Shown piece by piece: positions 1 to 7,603 of a stretch of 64,000 nt of DNA (position 1 is the stretch's first letter; each line of letters opens with the position of its first letter). This DNA is from Mycobacterium kubicae (GTDB lineage: Bacteria > Actinomycetota > Actinomycetes > Mycobacteriales > Mycobacteriaceae). The translations under genes and the position numbers were made by a program. The notes beneath the pieces were generated by a model, which searched no databases, was not told the origin of the DNA, and saw nothing but the letters and a program-made list of their open reading frames with translations. The DNA lies in contig NZ_CP065047.1 in the NCBI RefSeq assembly GCF_015689175.1, positions 372,001 through 436,000 on the forward strand, written 5' to 3'.

Positions 1-2114
1 ACCTCCACATCGAAAATGTCCTGCAGAAGATTCGAAAAGGTCAACGCCGACAGGGAGTCACCACCGAGATCCATGAAGTGTGCATCCGGCGCCGGCGGGC
101 CACTCACCAGTCCCAACAAGGCCTCCGCGGCGCGGGTCAACGTGTCGATCACCGGGCGGTCGGCCGCACCTTCGCGCAGGGAACGAAGTTCGGCGACCCG
201 GGTATCGGCGAGTTCGGTGTAGAGCTGTTCCAGTCGCTGACCGTAATGCTCTTTCAATTTCGGCCGCAGCAGCTTACCGACCCCCGACAGCAATCCGTTG
301 TCGGCGCTGAACGGGTCGAGTTCCACCAGGAAGTCGACGGGCACCTCATAGGATTGCAGCTGGGCGAGTTTGGCTGTCTGACGCAGGGATTCGCTCAGCG
401 CAGCCTTCAGCCCGGCCGCGTCACCGGCATACCTGTCCAGGGCCTCGCCGGTGGGAACCACCACCGCCAACAGGTACGGGCGCTCGCTGTTGCCGTAAAC
501 GAAAATCTGCCGAACCAGTGGCGCGCTGGCAAACACCGCTTCCAGTCGGGCGACGGCGACGAACTCTCCTTGCGCCAGCTTCAAGACGTTGTTGCGTCGG
601 TCGACGTAGACGAGCCGGCCCGGCTCCAGCTCGGCCATCACATCACCGGTGCGGTAATAGCCTTCGGCGTCAAACGCTTTCGCCGTGACGTCGGGCCGCT
701 TGTAGTAACCGGACATCGACGTGGCCGACTTCACCAGGAGCTCACCACGTGGATACGGCTTGTCGGTAAGGAAGTAACCGAGCTCGGGGACGTCGACGAG
801 TTTGTAGTCGATCACCGGGGGTTTGGTGATCACGCCGTCTTTGGTGACCATACCCACCTCGGTCAAGCCATACCCGTCCACGACATGCACGCCCAAACAC
901 GCTTCGATGAAGTTCTTCATCTCCGCCGATAGCGGTGCGGTGCCGCTGAAGCTGGTGAGGACCCGGCCGCCAAGAACGTTCTCGCGCAACTGCGCTAGCG
1001 CCTCGGTTTCGGCTGCGGCGGTCTCCGCTCCTTGTGCGACGCGTCGGTCGACCGCGCTCTGGTAACGCTGATAGAGCATCTCGGCGACGCGGGGCACCAG
1101 CCCCATCTCGGTGGGGCGGACCAGGTTCCAGTCGTCGAAGAGTGTGGACAAGTCGCTTTCCGGCACGAAGTAGCTGGTGCCGCCGGCCTGAAACGCCGTG
1201 GACAACGGTATCCGGCCACCGAGGTGGTTCAACGGCATGAAGTTGACGTTGAGTACTGGGATGTGCTCGAAGTCCGGCATCAGCTGGTTGGTCCAGATCT
1301 TGGCCACCATCCGCTCGGAATACATTGCGCCCTTGGGCAATCCGGTGCTGCCCGAGGTGTACATGATCATGGCGAGCCGTTGGTCGGTGTCACCGGTGAA
1401 CAGCGGCTCCGCTGGCAGAGCGCGGCCGCGGGATATCGTGTCGTCGAGTGTCTCGACGGCTACCGACATGCCCGCGGCGGCAATCTTGTCCCGTGCCCGC
1501 TGCAAGCCTTCGCGGTGGTCGTCGACCTCGGGTTGGTAGTCGAAGACAACCAGGCGACGCAAACTGGTGCTGCCCAACGCCGCTTCGACGGCAAGGTCGA
1601 GGTAACCCGCCCCTACGGCCAGTGTCTGGGGTTCGACCTCGGCGAGGATGGGCTGCAGCCGCGACGCGGTGGTGTTGTGCTGCAGCGGCACGGCCACCAA
1701 ACCCAGGTAGCCGCAAACGAGGTCAACGGTGAGATATTCGGCGCTGGCGAATCCCACCGTGGCGACGAAGTCGCCCGCAGCGGTGGGATGGACCGGATCG
1801 TTGCGCCATGCCGCCGCGATCGCGCGCACGTTGTCCCACAGTTCGCGGTACGTGATGGTCTCGAATCGGGGAAGCAAGGAGGTCGTGGTGCGGCCGGTGT
1901 GGGGATCGGTGGTCAGAGCACGAGCACGCCATCCGAGTGCCGGGCGATCCGCGTAGCCATCGACGAGGGTTTCCAGCACCTGGGACAGTCGGAGCTCGGG
2001 TTGACGCGCTGCTGAGCGCGTTGCGGCAACTGGCTTGGCGCGCCGGAACTGATCATCGTCGGCGAAAAGCCGCTCAACTCGTGTGGCGAGGGAATCTACC
2101 TGCGGACCGGTCAT
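1..2114 (-). CDS. car: Carboxylic acid reductase (CAR/FadD9 type), C-terminal part beyond the window
   Basis: ATP- and NADPH-dependent reductase that adenylates a carboxylic acid, loads it on a phosphopantetheine arm and releases the aldehyde. About 704 residues are visible. An AMP-binding domain carries the P-loop-like TSGSTGLPKG near residue 255, and a carrier domain has the pantetheine serine in FMDLGGDSLSALTF near residue 687. The terminal reductase domain (family length about 1,170 residues) lies off the left edge. The ATG at 2114 was chosen because the translation MTGPQVDSLATRVERLF has the usual CAR N-terminus. In M. tuberculosis the homologue (fadD9, Rv2590) is elsewhere, so its place beside ldtA is specific to this lineage. 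A plain acyl-CoA ligase is unlikely because the carrier domain is fused. Confidence 0.93.
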   Translation of the reverse strand, partial: MTGPQVDSLATRVERLFADDDQFRRAKPVAATRSAARQPELRLSQVLETLVDGYADRPALGWRARALTTDPHTGRTTTSLLPRFETITYRELWDNVRAIAAAWRNDPVHPTAAGDFVATVGFASAEYLTVDLVCGYLGLVAVPLQHNTTASRLQPILAEVEPQTLAVGAGYLDLAVEAALGSTSLRRLVVFDYQPEVDDHREGLQRARDKIAAAGMSVAVETLDDTISRGRALPAEPLFTGDTDQRLAMIMYTSGSTGLPKGAMYSERMVAKIWTNQLMPDFEHIPVLNVNFMPLNHLGGRIPLSTAFQAGGTSYFVPESDLSTLFDDWNLVRPTEMGLVPRVAEMLYQRYQSAVDRRVAQGAETAAAETEALAQLRENVLGGRVLTSFSGTAPLSAEMKNFIEACLGVHVVDGYGLTEVGMVTKDGVITKPPVIDYKLVDVPELGYFLTDKPYPRGELLVKSATSMSGYYKRPDVTAKAFDAEGYYRTGDVMAELEPGRLVYVDRRNNVLKLAQGEFVAVARLEAVFASAPLVRQIFVYGNSERPYLLAVVVPTGEALDRYAGDAAGLKAALSESLRQTAKLAQLQSYEVPVDFLVELDPFSADNGLLSGVGKLLRPKLKEHYGQRLEQLYTELADTRVAELRSLREGAADRPVIDTLTRAAEALLGLVSGPPAPDAHFMDLGGDSLSALTFSNLLQDIFDVE

Positions 2115-2224
2115 GGCTCGGCCTTTCGTTCGCGTCAGTCTCTAACGCAAACCGGCACAGCCAGGCAGCTCTTCCGGCCAGGCACTGTGACCGTCGCCAC
2201 ACGCCTGCGCCGACCACGACGACG

Positions 2225-2980
2225 TCAGGCCACCACGTCTATCGGGTCACCCACCTGGACCTGGTTGAAATACCACGCGGCGTTGTCCGGACTGAGGTTT
2301 ATGCACCCGTGGCTGACGTTGGCATAACCCTGTGAATTCACTGACCACGGCGCCGAATGCACGTACACGCCACTCGAGGTGACGCGCACGGCGTACTGCG
2401 CGGTGATCAGGTAGCCATCCGAGGAATTGAGCGGGATGCCGATGGTCCGCGAGTCCATGACCACGGTGCGTTCCTTCGACATGGCGTTGAAGTTGCCCAT
2501 GGGCGTCGGGCGGCTGGGCTTACCCATCGACGCCGGCATCGTGCGCAGCACCTCACCATTGCGGCTGACCGTGAAGGTGTGCTTGGAGATGCTCGCCACA
2601 CCGAGCAGCGCATCACCGGTTTCGAAGCCCTCGGTCAGCTCCTGAACACCTACCGAAACATGGGTATGCGCAGGCCAGTATTGATTGGGGACCCACTGCA
2701 CGACGTTGCCGTCCAGCCACTGGAAATGTCCGGTCATGTTGCTCGGTGAGGTGACGCGGATGGTCCGCTCGGCTGAGCGCCGATCGAAGACGGGCGCGTT
2801 GAACGTCACCACCACCGGATGTGCCACACCCACCACCGCGCCATTGGCCGGCAACACCGAAGCAACCCCGGGGGGCGGCGTGGGCACCGGCAGTGCGGCG
2901 GTAGCCGTGCTTCCCGATCCCGCCGCAACCATCACGGCAATTGCCACCATAACGAACAGATAACGAACCGCTCCGCGCAT
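2225..2980 (-). CDS. ldtA: L,D-transpeptidase LdtA (LdtMt1 type)
   Basis: Exported enzyme that forms 3-3 cross-links in peptidoglycan. The 251 residues match the length of M. tuberculosis Rv0116c. A hydrophobic signal or anchor segment spans about residues 5-27, an Ig-like domain about 35-120, and a YkuD catalytic domain follows. The catalytic cysteine is Cys226 in SHGCINLS, with the upstream histidine in VYVHSAPWS. The ATG at 2980 is preferred over an upstream in-frame GTG at 2989 because GGAGG sits nine bases before the ATG. The gene is divergent from oxyS, with 168 bases between the starts. Confidence 0.95.
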   Translation of the reverse strand: MRGAVRYLFVMVAIAVMVAAGSGSTATAALPVPTPPPGVASVLPANGAVVGVAHPVVVTFNAPVFDRRSAERTIRVTSPSNMTGHFQWLDGNVVQWVPNQYWPAHTHVSVGVQELTEGFETGDALLGVASISKHTFTVSRNGEVLRTMPASMGKPSRPTPMGNFNAMSKERTVVMDSRTIGIPLNSSDGYLITAQYAVRVTSSGVYVHSAPWSVNSQGYANVSHGCINLSPDNAAWYFNQVQVGDPIDVVA

Positions 2981-3148
2981 GGCGCCCACCCTCCGAGATG
3001 GTCCGACGAATATATCGACATTCTAGATGGTGTCTTACCGCTCGGGGCCATAGCAAACATTTCTCGGGTAGCTCCGCTAACGTCGGTAGGCGTCCGGGCA
3101 GCGACCAGCTAGCCTCACCGAGATCGTGCCCACGGCCCAGGAGGTGCG

Positions 3149-4093
3149 GTGCTCTTCCGTCAGCTCGAATACTTCGTCGCCGTCGCCCAGGAACGCCATT
3201 TCGCCCGGGCCGCCGAGAAGTGTTACGTATCCCAGCCGGCGTTGTCGTCGGCGATTGCGAAGCTGGAACGCGAACTCAACGTCACGCTGATCAACCGAGG
3301 CCACAGCTTCGAGGGGCTCACCCCGGAGGGCGAACGATTGGTGGTGTGGGCCAAGCGAATTCTCGCCGAACACGATGCCTTCAAAGCAGAGGTCCGCGCC
3401 GTGCAGTCCGGAATCACCGGCACACTGCGGCTGGGGACGGTACCCACCGCATCGACGACGGCATCGCTGGTGTTGTCGGCGTTCTGCTCGGCCCATCCCC
3501 TGGCAAAGGTGCAAATCGCGTCCCGGCTGGCCGCGACCGAACTGTACCGGCGTCTGCGCGACTTCGAACTCGACGCCGTCATCGCGCATCCCGCACCCAC
3601 AGACAGTTCCGACGTGGAGCTGATTCCGCTGTACGAAGAGCATTATGTGCTGCTGTCTCCGGCCGACATGTTGGCGCCGGGCGTCGGCGAATTGCGCTGG
3701 CCGGACGCCGCGCAACTGCCGCTCGCGTTGCTCACACCTGATATGCGCGATCGCCAGGTCATCGACGCGGCGTTCGCCGACCACGGGCTCACTGTTACGC
3801 CGCAGGTGGAAACCGATTCGGTGGCTTCCCTTTTCGCCCAAGTCGTGACGGGAAACTCCGCGTGTATCGTGCCGCACACCTGGTTGTGGACCACTTCCAT
3901 CAGTGGATCCACCAGTGCGGACGTGCGTGCGGTTCAGCTGGTGGACCCGAGCTTGAAGGTCCAGATCGTGCTGGGTACCAATGCTGCCGGGCCGGGGTCA
4001 CCGGTGGCGCGCGCCCTGTCCGCGTGCGCTCAACAGCTGACGCTGGACGAATTCTTCGACGCCCAGTTGCGCAGCCTGACCCGGCAGCGTTAA
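3149..4093 (+). CDS. oxyS: LysR-family transcriptional regulator OxyS
   Basis: DNA-binding regulator of 314 residues, equal to Rv0117. The N-terminal winged helix-turn-helix (about residues 1-60) begins LFRQLEYFVAVAQERHFARA, which is characteristic of LysR proteins; a two-lobed effector domain follows from about residue 90. The GTG start has AGGAGG five bases upstream. The gene is divergent from ldtA and convergent with oxcA: the two stop codons overlap in the palindrome TTAA at 4090-4093. The homologue is known as an oxidative-stress-linked regulator. Its proximity to the oxalate genes suggests a possible second target, which is inference. Confidence 0.92.
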   Translation: MLFRQLEYFVAVAQERHFARAAEKCYVSQPALSSAIAKLERELNVTLINRGHSFEGLTPEGERLVVWAKRILAEHDAFKAEVRAVQSGITGTLRLGTVPTASTTASLVLSAFCSAHPLAKVQIASRLAATELYRRLRDFELDAVIAHPAPTDSSDVELIPLYEEHYVLLSPADMLAPGVGELRWPDAAQLPLALLTPDMRDRQVIDAAFADHGLTVTPQVETDSVASLFAQVVTGNSACIVPHTWLWTTSISGSTSADVRAVQLVDPSLKVQIVLGTNAAGPGSPVARALSACAQQLTLDEFFDAQLRSLTRQR

Positions 4094-5787
4094 GACGATG
4101 TCGTGGTTTTAGCCGGGTTCAGGTTCGCCAGGTGTCCGCTCTCGACTCCGGCGGACGGGTCGAGTTCGCAGTCGATGAGTGCGGGCCTATTCGACGCCAG
4201 CGCTTCGGACAACGCCGCGGTGAGCTCCGCCGGTGTCGTCACGTGATATCCCTGGCCGCCGAAGGCCTGTGCCAGCAGCTCGTGGCGGGCCCCGGCGTTG
4301 AGCACGGTTGGCGCCGGATCCTTCTCGGACGTTACTGAGCCAGAGGGGATCTCGTCACCGCGGTAGACCCCGCCATTGTTGAGTATCACGACAGTGACCG
4401 GAAGGCGGTAGCGGCAGATGGTTTCGATCTCCATGCCGCTGAACCCGAACGCGCTGTCGCCCTCGATCGCGACGACCGGTCGGCCGGTCTCGACGGCGGC
4501 GGCGATGGCATAGCCCATGCCGATGCCCATCACGCCCCAGGTTCCGGTGTCGAGACGGTGCCGGGGCAATTCAATGTCGATGATGTTGCGCGCCAGGTCG
4601 AGTGCGTTGGCGCCCTCGTTGATCACATAGACATCCGGCTTCTGTTGTAACACCGCGCGGATGGCACCCAGGGCGTTGTAAAACCGCATCGGATGCGGGT
4701 TTTCGGCCAGGCGCTCGCGCATCTTGGCGTTATTGGCCGATCGGCGCTCCTGGAGTTGGCTGGTCCAGTCCGCCGCCGGGACGCTGATCGGATGCTCGGT
4801 CACCTCCTGAATGAGCGCCGCCATCACCGAACCGATGTCACCGGTGAGCGGCGCCACGATCGGTTGATTGCTGTCGAATTCGCTGGCGGCGATGTCGGCT
4901 TGGATGAACTTGGCGTCGGCGGCCCACTGGGGTGACTCCCCATGTCCGAGCAGCCAATTCAGTCGTGCGCCGATCAGCAATACGGCGTCGGCACGCGAGA
5001 TGGCCAGCGACCGGGCCGCGGCGACCGACTGCGGATGGGAGTCGGGCAGCAGTCCCTTCGCCATCGACATCGGTAGAAACGGTATGCCGGTCGTCTCCAC
5101 GAACTCGCGAATAGCATTGTCGGCCTGGGCGTAGGCCGCGCCCTTGCCGAGGACGATCAGCGGCCGTTGTGCCTGCGCGAGCACGTGCAGGGCTCGTTCG
5201 ACGGCGTCGGGTGCCGGCAGCTGGCGCGGCGCCGGATCAACGATCTGCCAGACCGAGGCGGCGGCGGCCGCGGTCTCCATGGTCTGGCTGAGCACCTCAC
5301 CGGGAATGTCGAGGTACACGCCGCCGGGGCGCCCCGAGATTGCGGTGCGGACGGCGCGGGCGATGCCGCGGCCGATGTCTTCGACGCGCCCGATGCGGTA
5401 GGCGGCCTTGGCGAACGGCCGCGCGGCATTGAGTTGGTCGAGGTCCTGGTAGTCACCGCGCTGCAAATCGACGATCGCCCGACCGCTCGATCCAGAGATC
5501 TGAATCATCGGAAAGCAGTTCGTGGTGGCGTTGGCCAGAGCGGGGAGCCCGTTGAGGAAGCCAGGGCCAGACGTCGTCAGGCACACGCCCGGCCGTTGAG
5601 TCAGGTAACCCGCGGCGGCGGCGGCGTTGCCCGCGGAGCTCTCGTGCCGGAAGCCGATATAGCGGATCCCGGAGGACTGGGCGGTGCGGGCCAGGTCGGT
5701 GATGGGGATGCCGACCAGGCCGTAGATGGTGTCGACGCCGTTGGCCTGCAGGGCTGCCACGACCAGATGAAAGCCGTCGGTGGTCAT
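4090..5787 (-). CDS. oxcA: Oxalyl-CoA decarboxylase
   Basis: Thiamine-diphosphate enzyme converting oxalyl-CoA to formyl-CoA and CO2. It has 565 residues with the TPP family order: pyrimidine-binding domain, ADP-binding central domain, and PP-binding domain carrying GDSAFGFSGMEIE from about residue 443 and ending in LNN. The segment GDYQDLDQLNAARPFAKA is typical of oxalyl-CoA decarboxylases rather than acetolactate synthases. The ATG at 5787 has AGGAGG nine bases upstream; a longer reading from 5826 lacks such a site. It is divergent from fadD7, an oxalyl-CoA ligase candidate. Corresponds to Rv0118c. Confidence 0.93.
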   Translation of the reverse strand: MTTDGFHLVVAALQANGVDTIYGLVGIPITDLARTAQSSGIRYIGFRHESSAGNAAAAAGYLTQRPGVCLTTSGPGFLNGLPALANATTNCFPMIQISGSSGRAIVDLQRGDYQDLDQLNAARPFAKAAYRIGRVEDIGRGIARAVRTAISGRPGGVYLDIPGEVLSQTMETAAAAASVWQIVDPAPRQLPAPDAVERALHVLAQAQRPLIVLGKGAAYAQADNAIREFVETTGIPFLPMSMAKGLLPDSHPQSVAAARSLAISRADAVLLIGARLNWLLGHGESPQWAADAKFIQADIAASEFDSNQPIVAPLTGDIGSVMAALIQEVTEHPISVPAADWTSQLQERRSANNAKMRERLAENPHPMRFYNALGAIRAVLQQKPDVYVINEGANALDLARNIIDIELPRHRLDTGTWGVMGIGMGYAIAAAVETGRPVVAIEGDSAFGFSGMEIETICRYRLPVTVVILNNGGVYRGDEIPSGSVTSEKDPAPTVLNAGARHELLAQAFGGQGYHVTTPAELTAALSEALASNRPALIDCELDPSAGVESGHLANLNPAKTTTSS

Positions 5788-5930
5788 GGTGGCGATCCTC
5801 CTGTGCGTGCGGTCTGTGCTCACCACTGTCGTCCGGCCCGCGGCCGGTGTCCAAGACCGGGTCGCTATCCGTCAATCGACAGCATCTATCGATCCTCTTC
5901 GACGCGACCGCTTGAGAAATCAATAGTCAC

Positions 5931-5950
5931 CGGCTATCGAGCGGTAGCCG
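5931..5950. promoter_or_regulatory. Dyad between oxcA and fadD7
   Basis: CGGCTA, eight bases, TAGCCG: perfect six-base arms in the 240-base region between the two divergent starts. The hexamer TATCGA occurs twice nearby (5887 and 5935). The position fits an operator for co-regulation of the divergon, and OxyS is a neighbouring candidate regulator. No binding is shown by the sequence alone. Confidence 0.35.
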
Positions 5951-6027
5951 ATCAGTATTGGACTTGCCGCGCTCGCCGCGGGCATCGTGCTCACTAGGCC
6001 GAAGCACCAGTCGAAGGAGCGCACGCG

Positions 6028-7584
6028 ATGACATCCCAGCAGTCGAGCCCGCGTATTGCCGACCTTGTCCACGCGGCGGCAGACCGTATGCCGGAAGCGC
6101 CGGCGCTGATCGTCACCGCCGACCGCATTCCCGTCAGCTACCGGGACCTCATCCGGCTCGTCGAGGACCTTGCCGGACAGCTCACCGACGCCGGACTGGG
6201 GCCCGGTGACCGCATCGGGTTGCGCACCGCCAGCAGTGCCGAGTTCGTCGTCGCCCTGCTCGCCGCGTCGCGCGCCGATTTGGTTGCGGTGCCGCTGGAT
6301 CCGGCATTGCCGGTGGCCGACCAACGCGCCCGCACCGACGCCGCCGGGGCGCGCGCGGTGCTCATCGACAGGGTTGCCTCCGGTGACGAAACCGAACCGG
6401 ACGTGGTCTGGTGGCCGATCGCGGTGTCGGTCAACCGTGCCGAAGGCACCCTGTCGGTGCACCTGGACACGGCCAGCGAGCCCAAACCCGCCACGTCGTC
6501 GCCGCAAGGACTGCGCCACGAGGACGCGATGGTCATGTTCACCGGCGGAACCACCGGGTTGCCGAAGATGGTGCCCTGGACGCGAGGCAACCTGGCGAAC
6601 TCGGTGCGCTCGATCATCGCCGGATATCAGTTGGGCCCGCAGGACGCCACGGTTGCGGTGATGCCGCTGTACCACGGTCATGGCTTGGTCGCCGCGCTGC
6701 TGTCGACCTTGGCATCCGGGGGGACGGTGTTGTTGCCCGCGGGTGGCCGGTTCTCCGCGCACACCTTCTGGGACGACATCGCTGCCGCCGGCGCCACCTG
6801 GTACACCGCGGTCCCGACCATTCACCAAATTCTGTTGGAGCGCGCCAAGACCGAGTCCGCCAGCCAACCCGCCGCGTTGCGCTTCATCCGCAGTTGCAGT
6901 GCCCCGCTCACCGCCGAAGTGGTGCAAGGACTTAAGGCCGCGTTCTCCGCGCCGGTTGTCTCCGCCTTCGGGATGACCGAGGCCACTCATCAGGTGAGTA
7001 CCACTGGTGTTGACGAGGTCGGGAAACTCTCTGAGGCAACCGGACTCGTGGGTAATTCGACTGGGGCCGAAATCCGGATTGCTGGGCCGGACGGTGCGGC
7101 GCTGCCGCCGGGGGCGGTGGGCGAGGTGTGGCTGCATGGCAGCACGGTGGTGCGCGGTTACCTGGGTGATCCGAAGATCACCGCGGCCAACTTCACCGAC
7201 GGCTGGCTACGCACCGGCGACCTCGGATCGTTGTCCGAGCAGGGAGCGCTGAGCATCCGCGGACGTATCAAAGAACTCATCAACCGTGGTGGTGAGAAGA
7301 TTTCGCCCGAACGCGTCGAGGGCATCCTGGCCAGCCACCCGAACGTCCTGGAAGCCGCCGTGTTCGGGGTACCTCACCCGATGTACGGAGAGGCGGTCGC
7401 GGCGGCGATTGTGCCGCGGGGGGCGAACCCGCCCAGTTCGGAGGACCTGGCCGAATTCTGCCGAGGAAGGTTGGCTGGCTTCGAAATTCCCGCCGCATTC
7501 GAAGTGACGAGCGAACTCCCGCATACCGCCAAGGGTTCCCTGGACCGGCGCGCGGTGGCCCAACGGTTCGGCCGTCAGGGTTGA
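6028..7584 (+). CDS. fadD7: Acyl-CoA synthetase FadD7, probable oxalate-CoA ligase
   Basis: AMP-forming acyl-CoA synthetase of 518 residues. The ATP-binding motif FTGGTTGLPK starts near residue 171, the adenylation motif TGDLG lies in the C-terminal third, and the catalytic lysine of TAKGSLDRR is near residue 502. The ATG has GAAGGAG upstream. The sequence resembles the Pcs60/AAE3 branch, whose characterised plant and yeast members activate oxalate. Divergent pairing with oxalyl-CoA decarboxylase makes oxalate the best substrate guess. The M. tuberculosis counterpart is Rv0119. A short or medium fatty-acid ligase is the alternative. Confidence 0.9.
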   Translation: MTSQQSSPRIADLVHAAADRMPEAPALIVTADRIPVSYRDLIRLVEDLAGQLTDAGLGPGDRIGLRTASSAEFVVALLAASRADLVAVPLDPALPVADQRARTDAAGARAVLIDRVASGDETEPDVVWWPIAVSVNRAEGTLSVHLDTASEPKPATSSPQGLRHEDAMVMFTGGTTGLPKMVPWTRGNLANSVRSIIAGYQLGPQDATVAVMPLYHGHGLVAALLSTLASGGTVLLPAGGRFSAHTFWDDIAAAGATWYTAVPTIHQILLERAKTESASQPAALRFIRSCSAPLTAEVVQGLKAAFSAPVVSAFGMTEATHQVSTTGVDEVGKLSEATGLVGNSTGAEIRIAGPDGAALPPGAVGEVWLHGSTVVRGYLGDPKITAANFTDGWLRTGDLGSLSEQGALSIRGRIKELINRGGEKISPERVEGILASHPNVLEAAVFGVPHPMYGEAVAAAIVPRGANPPSSEDLAEFCRGRLAGFEIPAAFEVTSELPHTAKGSLDRRAVAQRFGRQG

Positions 7585-7603
7585 GTGCGGCCAAGATCCG
7601 CCG

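Noticed and set aside
78..2015. Long plus-strand reading frames opposite the carboxylic acid reductase
   Set aside because: They are antisense to a gene with clear domain motifs, have no recognisable motifs and no ribosome sites, and are expected in high-GC DNA.
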